From positions 1,886,501 through 1,950,500 of the forward strand of contig NZ_CP102288.1 of the NCBI RefSeq assembly GCF_025151535.1: a stretch of DNA of 64,000 nucleotides. Direction: 5' to 3'. Both the position numbers and the translations under genes were made by a program. The notes beneath the pieces were generated by a model. That model did no database searches, had not been told where the DNA came from, and worked only from the letters and a program-made list of their open reading frames with translations. This document shows, one piece after another, positions 34,126 to 42,750 of the stretch. This DNA comes from Segatella copri DSM 18205. GTDB lineage: Bacteria > Bacteroidota > Bacteroidia > Bacteroidales > Bacteroidaceae. Each line of letters starts with the position of its first letter. The first letter of the stretch is position 1.

Positions 34126-34610
34126 TTTAATTAATACTCTTTTATGCTAGTATTGTACTTGTAATTTGTTTTGTATTAATGATTTATAATAAGACATTTA
34201 TTTTTTTTGTCTGTATATAAATGTATGGGAATAAACTACATATGTCAGCGTCCTTTCCTACAATATCGTTGCTTCTTTGCCCCACTTTTTCGCCTTCCCT
34301 TCGCTCTCATTTCAGCCATAAATGCCCTTTCTTTGGAGCATGAATTGATGTGAGGAAGAGCATTTTTGCGTTTTTCCCTTTGGAAATCTATAAAACCACT
34401 TTGATATCAGTTCTTTTGCTTCTTTATATAGAAGAGTAAAAATATCGAACACAGCTATCCTAAGTATGTTTTATATCATTATCCTTTGCATAGTTTCTTC
34501 CTTTAATATTGCTCTGTTTGGGGCGGTAAGCATTATTTACATAATCAGCTTTTATACTCATTTCCTTGTATAAAAGGTAAAATCCCTAGGTAAGTCTTTT
34601 TCTACATTTT
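34126..34610. other. AT-rich non-coding stretch
   Basis: About 480 bases with no convincing gene. It separates the iteron region from the restriction island promoter; no repeat of note was recognised. Confidence 0.4.
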
Positions 34611-34664
34611 TGTGTTAATATTTATAATAAAATGTAGATGTTTCGCAATTATTTTGTACCTTTG
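34611..34664 (+). promoter_or_regulatory. Restriction island promoter 1 (duplicated sequence)
   Basis: TGTGTTAATATTTATAATAA and AATGTAG...TTTCG lead to ATTTTGTACCTTTG with -7 box TACCTTTG at 34657-34664. The same layout recurs at 35481-35534. Confidence 0.65.
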
Positions 34665-34720
34665 AAGGCAATTCTGCTATAAAAAGCAGGCTATAAATAT
34701 AAAATTTAATATATAAGGAA

Positions 34721-35434
34721 ATGACAGAACAGCAAAAACAAGCAATTATAGAAAGTGGAAAGCAATATTTCCGTTCTATTATCATTCCTAATCATTTGAA
34801 GAATCTGAATAAGCTTCATCTGAGTAGCTTTGATATAAATCCGTTTCTAATCAACTATCTTGCAGCATTCTTATGTGGCAATACTCAACCAACTAGTTTG
34901 GCAAAGGCTCTAGTTTATCCACATATATTTGATAAGGTTATTGATGCAAGTAGCGAACAAGATGTTCAGTCATTAGTTTCCCTGCTTCAGGAAGTTACCG
35001 GAGGAGCATCCAATTTTGATGGTATTGATTTCGAATTTGTTGATGCTGTTGACGGTCGCCGTAAATTCTGTCAGTTCAAGGCTGGAGTCAAAACGATAAA
35101 CAAGGATGATATTGCCTCTGTTCTCTGTCATTTCAAACCTCTTATAAGCCAGCCAAGTTCAGACTTACAGTTTGAGGATCTCGTAGTTGGAGTTTTATAT
35201 GGTGAGAAAGATAATCTTTCTGATTATTATAAGGCGATAGCTACACATTATCCAGTGTTGTGCGGTTCAGATTTTTGGCAGCATTTTACGGGAGACAAGA
35301 ACTTTTATGCTCGTCTGCTCAAGGCAATGGGAGAAGTTCTTGATGAAGGAGATTTTGATGGGAGCGAACTCATACAGAAATCAGTAGAGGAGATAGCAGA
35401 AGAAATCAGGCAGATATGTGCAAGGGGAATCTGA
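34721..35434 (+). CDS. PmeII-family-type restriction endonuclease
   Basis: 237 residues. IIIPNHLKNLNKL and NPFLINYLAAFLCGN open the protein; the putative PD-(D/E)xK core is GGASNFDGIDFEFVDAVDGRRKFCQFKAG, with D in IDFEF and the Q-x-K pair in CQFKAG, and the late YCVLCGSDFW-like segment. I associate this pattern with PmeII-family type II endonucleases. It is first in an AT-rich set with nuclease and methyltransferase genes, under its own TACCTTTG promoter, as expected for separate control of the toxic enzyme. Confidence 0.65.
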   Translation: MTEQQKQAIIESGKQYFRSIIIPNHLKNLNKLHLSSFDINPFLINYLAAFLCGNTQPTSLAKALVYPHIFDKVIDASSEQDVQSLVSLLQEVTGGASNFDGIDFEFVDAVDGRRKFCQFKAGVKTINKDDIASVLCHFKPLISQPSSDLQFEDLVVGVLYGEKDNLSDYYKAIATHYPVLCGSDFWQHFTGDKNFYARLLKAMGEVLDEGDFDGSELIQKSVEEIAEEIRQICARGI

Positions 35435-35480
35435 TCATTCCGTTGAATAATGTGATAAAATTACCCACTTTCTCTTTTTT

Positions 35481-35534
35481 TGTGTTAACATATATAATAA
35501 AATGTAGTTATTTCGTTTTTATTTTGTAACTTTG
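35481..35534 (+). promoter_or_regulatory. Restriction island promoter 2 (duplicated sequence)
   Basis: TGTGTTAACATATATAATAA and AATGTAGTTATTTCG lead to ATTTTGTAACTTTG; -7 box at 35527-35534. About 45 of 54 positions agree with 34611-34664. Confidence 0.65.
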
Positions 35535-35575
35535 GGACAATTTTGCATTTAATGTGCAAATAAAATAATAAAAAT

Positions 35576-36010
35576 ATGATAGAACAGATTAAAAATAATC
35601 AAAAATATGCTTCAAAAGCATCGTGTGGTTTTGAAGAAATGAAATGTGTAGATCCTGATAGTCTCAGATTTGCGCAAAAGGAATCTGATGGAGTTTGGCA
35701 ATTCTGTCAGATTACCAATATTTTGATAAATAGCATATTTGAGGGGAATCCTGAAGGGTTGATAGCTGCTTGTAAGCATAATAAAATAGTTAATGGTGTT
35801 GATGTTTTAGTAGAACTGAATAAGTCTTATTCGATGATTTCGTCTACAGTAAATCTTGCGGATGAAGACAAAAGCACCTTAGAAGAATATAAAAAGGAAT
35901 TTGGAAGTGCATCAAAAGAAGACTTGGAATATCTATGTTGTGAGCATATTTTTTTAGAGGATTCTGAAGAAAGTTTTGCTGAGAATTTATTTGAGCAGAA
36001 TTTTATGTAA
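35576..36010 (+). CDS. Hypothetical protein of restriction island
   Basis: 144 residues, acidic, no recognised family: MIEQIKNNQKYASKASCGFE near the start and a C-terminus rich in Glu (YLCCEHIFLEDSEESFAENL). No membrane or signal features. It is transcribed from the second copy of the duplicated promoter, 20 bases upstream of the nuclease gene, so a regulatory or subunit role in the restriction system is possible. Confidence 0.6.
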   Translation: MIEQIKNNQKYASKASCGFEEMKCVDPDSLRFAQKESDGVWQFCQITNILINSIFEGNPEGLIAACKHNKIVNGVDVLVELNKSYSMISSTVNLADEDKSTLEEYKKEFGSASKEDLEYLCCEHIFLEDSEESFAENLFEQNFM

Positions 36011-36030
36011 TAACTTAAGAATAAATAATT

Positions 36031-37233
36031 ATGGATACAATTATAATAGGACAAGGATATAATCTTGAAGATAATTCATCTGTTGGAGAAGAACTGATAG
36101 GATTGTTTAAGTCTCGTAGATTTTCTACGTTTACATGTCTTGTTGCATTTGCAAGTTATAGAGGTGTTAGTGCTTTGAGTGGAGAAATTCTCAAAGCTAA
36201 AGCTAGTGGTGTCAATATTAAAGTAATTCTTGGTGTTGATCAAAAAGGTACGTCTAAGGAGGCTTTAGAAGAGGTTCTTTCTTGGGGGGTAGATTCAAAA
36301 ATCTATCACACTAATGATTCTAATATTTTTCATCCTAAAGTATATTTGTTCGAAAATGAAGATATTTTTGCACTGATAGTTGGATCAAATAATCTTACGA
36401 TACCAGGATTAGTGCAGAATGTAGAATGTTCATTAATGATAAAGGACATTAAAAGTAATCCGGTTTTGGCTAAATTTTATGACTACTGGGGTGGAATCTT
36501 AAATGGGACAGAAGTTAATCTTTATCCTATTTCACAAGAATTGATAGATGCTCTTTATAATGATAAAATAATCACTCTTGAGTCCGAACGTGAAGCACGA
36601 TATGATAAAGGAGAAGATGAGTCTCCTAACGATGGAGTTGAAAAGAAAATCACGTTTCTAAAAAAGGGTGTTCAGCAGTTACCGAAGGGATTAACTCCTA
36701 AACGTAAACAAAGAAAAATCAAAGTAAAGGTTAGGCATGAAACATCAAGTTCTTATAAGCAAACACAGGAGGAACGCAATATCGGAGAACAGGTACTTAT
36801 TGCTGAGATTGGAGGTGGTCCCCGTTGGAAACAGGTGAATTTTCCTATAAAAATATTTGAGGAATTCTTCGGGGCAGAACGTGGTAATAATAGTTACAAA
36901 ATTGAACTTATGAATATAGAACAAGACGGTACCTTGGGTAGTGTTGAAATAAGGCAGGCCGTAACTGTAAGGAGTAATAATTTCCGGTTTGAGATAAAAT
37001 GCAAAGAAACTGATAGGAAATATCCAAAAAATGGCAAACGTCCTATAGGCTTGTTTATAAAGCTTGGCGATGCTGAATTTTTGTACCAGGTTCTGATGCC
37101 AGATTATCCTGCTTATGTCAAAATTAGGAATTATCTGACGCTTGAAGCGAAATCTAAGCGCGCAAATGAATTAAAACGTGTTATTGTTGATGTAGAGGCT
37201 ATACATGCACTCTACCCTGAACTTATTATATAA
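36031..37233 (+). CDS. Phospholipase-D-fold restriction nuclease
   Basis: 400 residues. The PLD-type catalytic motif is split as FHPKVYLFENEDIFALIVGSNNLTIPGL (H-x-K then G-S-x-N), preceded by VAFASYRGVSALSGEI and VKVILGVDQKG-like strands. A single HxK motif means it must dimerise, as in BfiI and NgoFVII-type enzymes. Residues about 200-400 form a second domain with basic linker (KKGVQQLPKGLTPKRKQRKIKVKV), probably DNA recognition (B3-like or similar, unproven). The next gene, a methyltransferase, starts three bases after its stop. Confidence 0.8.
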   Translation: MDTIIIGQGYNLEDNSSVGEELIGLFKSRRFSTFTCLVAFASYRGVSALSGEILKAKASGVNIKVILGVDQKGTSKEALEEVLSWGVDSKIYHTNDSNIFHPKVYLFENEDIFALIVGSNNLTIPGLVQNVECSLMIKDIKSNPVLAKFYDYWGGILNGTEVNLYPISQELIDALYNDKIITLESEREARYDKGEDESPNDGVEKKITFLKKGVQQLPKGLTPKRKQRKIKVKVRHETSSSYKQTQEERNIGEQVLIAEIGGGPRWKQVNFPIKIFEEFFGAERGNNSYKIELMNIEQDGTLGSVEIRQAVTVRSNNFRFEIKCKETDRKYPKNGKRPIGLFIKLGDAEFLYQVLMPDYPAYVKIRNYLTLEAKSKRANELKRVIVDVEAIHALYPELII

Positions 37234-37235
37234 AT

Positions 37236-38543
37236 ATGGAATACAATTTTAGAACGTTAAATTATTTAGGTAGTAAGTTCCGCCTTCTTGATTTCATTGA
37301 GGAAAATATTCTCAATGTGACAAAGGAAGGCGAGGGAGTCTGTGATTTATTTGCAGGCTCTGGCTGTGTTTCATATAAGCTATCAAATCATTTTTCTGTA
37401 TTATCTTGTGATATTCAGAAGTATTCTCAAATCATAAGCAATGCTATATTAAAGAAATATTCGATAACGGAAGAAGAAATTGATATTTTTATTTCTCTTG
37501 TATGTAATGATAGTAAACTGCTCGATAGTTTTTCTCCACTTATTAAGATTGAAGAGCAAGCAATTGAGTTGAAAAATCTGGAAATGCTTACAGAGATTTT
37601 GGAAAATGGCTCTGTTGAAGTTTATCATATAGAGGAGAGAAGAACTTCATTGTGTATTCCTCTTCAAGAGGTTTATTCTAATCTTGAGAGAAATGGATTG
37701 TTGAATGAGAAGTCTTTGATAAGTCGTTATTATGGAGGGGTCTATTTTTCATATCGTCAAGCAGTGTGGATTGATATGATACTTGAAGTTATAAATGAAC
37801 ATGTTGCCCAAGATAAACGTGACTTGTATCTAGCAGCGTTACTAAGTACTGCAAGTGATATAGTAGATACTGTAGGTAAGCATTTTGCCCAACCAATAAA
37901 AGCTAGGGATTCAAAAGGTAATATCAAAAAGACAGTGTACAATAAAGCTGTAAAAGACAAGACCATAGGTGTGTTGGATTTATATAAAGAATGGTTTTTT
38001 CGTTATTTGACCTTACCTAGATCCGAACATGATTATTGTGCGATGCAAGGAGATTATCTTGAATGTTTACGAAGATTGCCCAATACTGTAAAAACTGTAT
38101 ATGCAGATCCTCCTTATACGCGAGATCATTATAGCAGATTCTATCATGTGTTGGAAACTATCACGCTTAGAGATTCGCCAGAGTTATCTACTACAAATAT
38201 TCATGGTGAGACGCATATTAGTAATGGTATTTATCGAAAGGATAGACATCAATCACCGTTTTGTATAAAGAGTAAGGCTCCAGAAGCATTCCGTAGTATG
38301 TTTGAGATAATATCAAAAGGAGAAAGAAATCTCTTACTTTCGTATTCACCATATGATGAAACGAAAAAAACACACCCACGGGTGGTTACAATGCAGGAAC
38401 TTATAACATGGGCTAAGGAATATTTCTTACATGTTCATGTGGTTTCTGCTGGTGTGTTTAAGCATAACAAGTTAAATTCGTCAGAGCATTTTCTAGATGC
38501 TTCTGATGAGGCTGAAGTTCTCATAGTTTGTACAAATAAATAA
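37236..38543 (+). CDS. DNA adenine methyltransferase (D12 class)
   Basis: 435 residues. NYLGSKFRLLDFIEENI near the N-terminus and VCDLFAGSGCVSYKLS form the AdoMet-binding motifs of alpha-type N6-adenine methyltransferases; TVYADPPYTRDHYSRFYHVLETI carries the DPPY catalytic motif. A long insert between them (about 70-270) is probably target recognition. It is in a tight operon: three bases after the PLD nuclease and one base before the next methyltransferase. It protects the host against one or both neighbouring nucleases. Confidence 0.88.
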   Translation: MEYNFRTLNYLGSKFRLLDFIEENILNVTKEGEGVCDLFAGSGCVSYKLSNHFSVLSCDIQKYSQIISNAILKKYSITEEEIDIFISLVCNDSKLLDSFSPLIKIEEQAIELKNLEMLTEILENGSVEVYHIEERRTSLCIPLQEVYSNLERNGLLNEKSLISRYYGGVYFSYRQAVWIDMILEVINEHVAQDKRDLYLAALLSTASDIVDTVGKHFAQPIKARDSKGNIKKTVYNKAVKDKTIGVLDLYKEWFFRYLTLPRSEHDYCAMQGDYLECLRRLPNTVKTVYADPPYTRDHYSRFYHVLETITLRDSPELSTTNIHGETHISNGIYRKDRHQSPFCIKSKAPEAFRSMFEIISKGERNLLLSYSPYDETKKTHPRVVTMQELITWAKEYFLHVHVVSAGVFKHNKLNSSEHFLDASDEAEVLIVCTNK

Positions 38544-38544
38544 A

Positions 38545-40230
38545 ATGAAGCCAAATATCAAATTTATATATGAAGCAAATTCCTCAATGGGTACATCCGA
38601 TAGTAAAAATATACTCATTAAGGGAAATAATAAGGATATCTTGCCAGAACTCGTAGGAGAGTTTGGCGGAAAGGTGAAGTGTGTCTATATAGACCCTCCT
38701 TATAACAATGGAGATTCGTATCATTACTATAATGATAATATCTCTGAGACAAGCTGGCTCAAAGATATTAGTTATGTTTTAATGTATCTTAAGATGCTGC
38801 TTACAAAAGATGGCAGTATATGGATTTCGATTGACGATAGCGAAATGGCATACTTGAAGGTTGCGGCAGATAAGGTATTGGGGCGAGAAAATTTTGCTGG
38901 AACTATTGTATGGCAGCAGCGCAAGACAAGAGAAAATAGAGCCGTTTTTTCTTGTAATCATGAGTATATATTGGTGTATGCAAAAGATATAAAGAAATTT
39001 AAGAAATCTAGAAACTTACTACCCGTTGGAGAAGACTTTATTAATAGCAAATATAAAAACCCCGATAATGACCCCCGCGGACCATGGCAATCTATAAGTG
39101 CTAGCGTCCAAGCGGGACATGCTGTTCCTAGTCAGTTCTATACAATAGTTTCGCCTGCAGGAATTGAGTTTAATCCTCCTAAAGGGAGATGTTGGGCATA
39201 TAACGAAGAACGTATGAAAAAAGAAATTGCTAATGGAAACATCTGGTTCGGGTTAGAGGGATTGAATGCTCCACGAATAAAAAAATTTCTTTCTACAGCT
39301 AAAATAGGTTTAACTCCGCAAACATTATGGGCTGGTGATGATTTTGGGACAACTGATAGTGCCAAAAAGCATTTATTGTCATTGTTTCCACATCAGGAAA
39401 AAGTTTTTGATACTCCTAAACCTGAGGAGTTGATTAGGCAAATTCTCGAAATAGCAACCAATGAAGGTGATTTGGTATTAGATAGTTATCTTGGCTCAGG
39501 AACGACACTGGCAGTAGCTCACAAACTCAAAAGAAACTATATCGGTATAGAGATTGGCGAACAAATGACGGAATTGGTTGTTAATCGTTTAAAAAGTGTA
39601 ATAATGGGAGAAAAGGGTGGAATATCAGATATCTCTAATTGGCAAGGTGGAGGTGATTTTGCATACTTTATCTTTGATAAGACGCAGGAAAAGAAGTTGA
39701 CACAAGTTCCTGTTAGATTAAAAAAGAAGGTTGAGTATCATCAATTAGATTTTTTCTCATTGTTTGAAAAATACGGTGATGAACCTATTACTGACAATAG
39801 TATGGTGCACGATGATATTAATTGGGAGAAATATGGTGGAAAGCCGCAGCAGGCAGCTATGGTGGATGAAACCAAGAATGTACTCATTTCGCTGGTAAAG
39901 AAAGACAACGAGAAGATGTTTCTTGACGGCTCTGCCACCATCTACTACACAGGCAAGAAGTTCCCTACATCGGTGGCTCTCAACAAGCTTTTCTACTTTA
40001 TGCCTTATATAAAAGGTAAGGGTGTACGTGACCTCTTCCTTATCAGAATAGCACGACTCGGCTATCGCAAGGAGGGAACACCGGAAGAAGATAAAAACGA
40101 TCTCCGACTGGTATTTGAGGTGCAGTTCGTAAATCAGCTCTTTGATGACTACAAGCCTGTGGAATTGAAGATCTGGCGAACTTTTACGGATACTACCATA
40201 GGTAAACTTATCAAGCAGGCTTATGCTTAG
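38545..40230 (+). CDS. Site-specific DNA methyltransferase (beta class, DPPY)
   Basis: 561 residues. VKCVYIDPPYNNGDSYHYY (catalytic motif IV) precedes LVLDSYLGSGTTLAVAHKLKRNYIGIEIGEQM (AdoMet motif I), the order of beta-class N6-adenine methyltransferases such as type III Mod. The middle region (about 130-280) is the probable target-recognition part. From about 39840 the codon usage changes abruptly from AT-rich to GC-ending codons while the frame stays open, indicating a mosaic gene. The C-terminal part has FPTSVALNKLFYFMPYIKGKGVRDLF. No Res-type helicase follows, so it works with the PmeII-like or PLD nuclease. Confidence 0.85.
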   Translation: MKPNIKFIYEANSSMGTSDSKNILIKGNNKDILPELVGEFGGKVKCVYIDPPYNNGDSYHYYNDNISETSWLKDISYVLMYLKMLLTKDGSIWISIDDSEMAYLKVAADKVLGRENFAGTIVWQQRKTRENRAVFSCNHEYILVYAKDIKKFKKSRNLLPVGEDFINSKYKNPDNDPRGPWQSISASVQAGHAVPSQFYTIVSPAGIEFNPPKGRCWAYNEERMKKEIANGNIWFGLEGLNAPRIKKFLSTAKIGLTPQTLWAGDDFGTTDSAKKHLLSLFPHQEKVFDTPKPEELIRQILEIATNEGDLVLDSYLGSGTTLAVAHKLKRNYIGIEIGEQMTELVVNRLKSVIMGEKGGISDISNWQGGGDFAYFIFDKTQEKKLTQVPVRLKKKVEYHQLDFFSLFEKYGDEPITDNSMVHDDINWEKYGGKPQQAAMVDETKNVLISLVKKDNEKMFLDGSATIYYTGKKFPTSVALNKLFYFMPYIKGKGVRDLFLIRIARLGYRKEGTPEEDKNDLRLVFEVQFVNQLFDDYKPVELKIWRTFTDTTIGKLIKQAYA

Positions 40231-40309
40231 CGCAGTTTTACTTCTATATATAATAATGGATTATACTCTAAAAGCGGATTAGGCTTATAAAGAGTTTGGC
40301 ACAAGAAAG

Positions 40310-40359
40310 AGTCAAGAGAATTATAATTTTAGTTTAGTAAAAGTTATATTCTCTTGACT
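40310..40359 (+). terminator. Inverted repeat after methyltransferase operon
   Basis: AGTCAAGAGAA (40310-40320) pairs with TTCTCTTGACT (40349-40359), extended by TTATAA/TTATA, 80 bases after the stop. No T-run; may be a terminator or a regulatory hairpin before the next gene. Confidence 0.5.
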
Positions 40360-40424
40360 ATTTAATACTTATTGAAGCAATCTTATAATGATTACTTCAA
40401 AACTCAGACTAAAATAAGAAAAAT

Positions 40425-41252
40425 ATGGATGATTATGAACTGCTATTATGTCAAAACGAAAACAAGAGGTTGCGTGGCATAATAGAAAGACTTGAAGATA
40501 AAGTGCGTGACTCTTCAATAAGATTTGCAACATATTGTGCTGATTATGAAGCTAAAATAGCTCAACTGAAGGGCAGGTATATTATTAAAGAGTTAGATAA
40601 CTATAAAAGTGCTTACCACTATATAAATGATCAGTATAGAACTTTGATTAAAACACAAGAAGAACTGACAAAATATATAGAATCATCTCTTAGATTGTTA
40701 GAAATAGAACAGTCTAAATATAAGGATTATATTGCCGCATCTAAAAGAGGATTGTTACAGCCTGTATTTCTTATCGAAGCATCTAAAGCAATAGACTTTT
40801 TGAACCTATTAAATGCTAAATTAAATGCATTTAAAGAATATCCTATAGCAGAAGAACTTGATAAGATGTTGAAAAAAAATGCAGAAGAAAAAGATGCAGG
40901 AGTTACGGGCTTCCGTAGCCTAATAAATCCACGATACAAGGCAGAGGAATTTCTAAAAGAACTACACAAGCTTATTGATGGACATAAGTGTAAGGAACAT
41001 GTTCCTTATATTCTTATCTTATTGGAAGAAAAAGCTCTTAGTAGAAAACCAACATGGAAGGAGATGCGGGAAGAATTTAAAGATATAGGAGCATCATCTA
41101 ATTCCAATTACTGTAAGTTTATGAAATTCAAACTCACACCTGTAAAAACAGGCGAATGCTTTGATGAAGAAGAGGTTTTGAGCAAGCGTTCTATCATAGA
41201 AGATATTCTTGAAAAGTATAATACTCATTTCATATCTGATTTCCCGTTTTAA
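40425..41252 (+). CDS. Coiled-coil hypothetical protein
   Basis: 275 residues. An N-terminal coiled coil (LLCQNENKRLRGIIERLEDKV) is followed by long helical stretches and a C-terminal AAEEF-like LHKLIDGHKCKEHVPYILILLEEKALSRKPTWKEM region. No family recognised. AT-rich like the restriction island but separated from it by 190 bases and an inverted repeat, and followed by terminator-like hairpins, so it is probably a separate gene. Confidence 0.6.
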   Translation: MDDYELLLCQNENKRLRGIIERLEDKVRDSSIRFATYCADYEAKIAQLKGRYIIKELDNYKSAYHYINDQYRTLIKTQEELTKYIESSLRLLEIEQSKYKDYIAASKRGLLQPVFLIEASKAIDFLNLLNAKLNAFKEYPIAEELDKMLKKNAEEKDAGVTGFRSLINPRYKAEEFLKELHKLIDGHKCKEHVPYILILLEEKALSRKPTWKEMREEFKDIGASSNSNYCKFMKFKLTPVKTGECFDEEEVLSKRSIIEDILEKYNTHFISDFPF

Positions 41253-41290
41253 CGGACTCTAGCGGACAACTTTTCTGTCCGTCCGTTTTC
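41252..41290 (+). terminator. Terminator of coiled-coil gene
   Basis: ACGGAC (41252-41257) pairs with GTCCGT (41281-41286) with an inner CGGACA/TGTCCG stem, followed by TTTTC; it overlaps the stop codon region. Confidence 0.6.
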
Positions 41291-41314
41291 TTTGGTATTC
41301 CCAATACCTTATTG

Positions 41315-41355
41315 TATTTTTGCACTCGACAAAAGATGTCGGGTGCTTTTTTTTT
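41315..41355 (+). promoter_or_regulatory. Promoter box followed at once by terminator-like hairpin
   Basis: -7 box TATTTTTG (41315-41322) is followed by a 10-bp stem (41322-41331 with 41337-41346, one G-U) and a run of nine T. A transcript from this box would begin inside the stem; the hairpin could equally be a terminator or an attenuator for the gene at 41457. Confidence 0.45.
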
Positions 41356-41456
41356 GCACTTAAGTTAATAACCTGAGCGGAGGCGAGGAACCTCACAATG
41401 TGATTGAAGATGGCCATCGGTGATCCACGACTTCTCTCGCAAACCGATCAGGAATC

Positions 41457-41750
41457 ATGGCAGATAATAAGAAGCATGAGAAAACGGCGCTGGGCATTGC
41501 TTATGCGACCGTAGTGGAACTGGGCTATACGCATAGCCAGCTGGTAAAGCTCAATGAGGGCGTAAACTTTCCTACTCTGAGAAGTATCAGAGACGGGAAG
41601 GAACTGAAGAAAGCAACGGAACGATTCTATCTGAAACTTTTCTTTGATTTGATGAATGAGGAATATGAGCAACGAATGGCCTGTGGTGGAGTAGGAGCCT
41701 GCAGCCTGCTCATCGTGATGAAAAACATTCTTGAAGCTGAGTTGAAATAG
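41457..41750 (+). CDS. Small hypothetical protein
   Basis: 97 residues, MADNKKHEKTALGIAYATVV, helical, with a region THSQLVKLNEGVNFPTLRSIRDGK that looks like a phage-repressor-type helix-turn-helix, followed by an LKLFFDLMNEEYEQRM helix. Probably a small DNA-binding protein of the VirE-N/DUF3987 gene set. It has a structured 100-base leader without coding sequence. Confidence 0.55.
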   Translation: MADNKKHEKTALGIAYATVVELGYTHSQLVKLNEGVNFPTLRSIRDGKELKKATERFYLKLFFDLMNEEYEQRMACGGVGACSLLIVMKNILEAELK

Positions 41751-41870
41751 GCTGGAATGAAAGGCTGAAAACAATCAGAAAACAGTCAGGAAATAGGCTC
41801 GAAAAGAAAAGTGGTGAAAAGATGAGGGGGCATTCTTTCACCAAGTATTCCGGTGCATGGAAAGACTTGC

Positions 41871-41878
41871 TATCTTTG
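41871..41878 (+). promoter_or_regulatory. Promoter -7 box of 92-residue gene
   Basis: TATCTTTG, 76 bases before the ATG at 41954. Confidence 0.5.
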
Positions 41879-41953
41879 CACCAGCTTTCAGCAAGATCGG
41901 AGTTGGAACTAATGAGCCTTGAAAGGAAGGCGAGGTCTTGCAGTTAATAGATT

Positions 41954-42232
41954 ATGAACATACTAACGAGAGTGGTGCAGCAGGGTGAGGCATTCGCTGT
42001 ACAGAGTCAGAAAAGTGAGAACGGACAGATGATGAAATGCAACATCGTTCTCCAAGAGATGGGCGGCAAGTATGAGAACCAGTATGCTGCTGCAATGCTG
42101 GGCAACATTGCCCAGTGTAAGTTTGCTCCGGGAACATTGGTAGCGGTTACGCTCCGCTTCACGACCCGTGAGTATAATGGTCAGGTTTATCAGGATATCC
42201 TGGTTACGGACATTGAGAAACTTGGCAAGTAA
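41954..42232 (+). CDS. Small OB-fold-like protein
   Basis: 92 residues: MNILTRVVQQGEAFAVQSQK, then CNIVLQEMGGKYENQYAAAMLGN and VAVTLRFTTREYNGQVYQDILVTDIEKLG. The five-strand pattern ending in VxVTLRF...YQDILVxDIE recalls single-stranded DNA-binding or DUF3127-type OB folds, common next to primase-like genes; it is not proven. Codon use is GC-rich, like the DUF3987 gene downstream. Confidence 0.5.
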   Translation: MNILTRVVQQGEAFAVQSQKSENGQMMKCNIVLQEMGGKYENQYAAAMLGNIAQCKFAPGTLVAVTLRFTTREYNGQVYQDILVTDIEKLGK

Positions 42233-42339
42233 TTAATCTTGAATTGAAATAGGTGGCGTGAGAATTGTCCCGGGATAATTTGCGCAAACTGAAACTTACG
42301 ACACTTCTTTCGTTCATCTTCAATTTTAATTTAAGATTT

Positions 42340-42738
42340 ATGAAAACAGCAAATAAGAAGCAGGTTAATAACCAGCAGGTGAATAATAACGGCTGCCAGC
42401 ATGTGCAGCTCGGTGGTGTGGCTTACTATGATGATAAGCAGTATTTCCTCTTCAGTCCTGATTCTGTAAATCAGGGGGTTGTAGAAGCTTTTCGCCGTCA
42501 TGGTGTGGCTCAGCAAATGCAAGACGGAACATTTGATTTCGTAGCAGTTTCTAAGCCGAAAAGCCAGTCGGAACTGATTAAGAAACTGGCGCATGGTCGG
42601 TTGAGCAAGACCAAGGACGGGGCTATTCAGCTCACGCTGAAGGTGTTCTGCCATGAAGGACTCAACATCGCCCAAACGCTGACTGTTGAGTCAGCAGAAG
42701 GGGCTGATGCTTTAGTGGATTATCAATTAAAACGATAA
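42340..42738 (+). CDS. Hypothetical protein of DUF3987 locus
   Basis: 132 residues from MKTANKKQVNNQQVNNNGCQ, an Asn/Gln-rich start, then a folded part GGVAYYDDKQYFLFSPDSVNQGVVEAF and VKPKSQSELIKKLAHGRLSKTKDGAIQL-like sequence. No family recognised. The frame opens 25 codons earlier but the ATG at 42340 has the better context. It precedes the DUF3987 gene by 12 bases and is co-transcribed with it. Confidence 0.55.
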   Translation: MKTANKKQVNNQQVNNNGCQHVQLGGVAYYDDKQYFLFSPDSVNQGVVEAFRRHGVAQQMQDGTFDFVAVSKPKSQSELIKKLAHGRLSKTKDGAIQLTLKVFCHEGLNIAQTLTVESAEGADALVDYQLKR

Positions 42739-42750
42739 GTAATAAGATAG

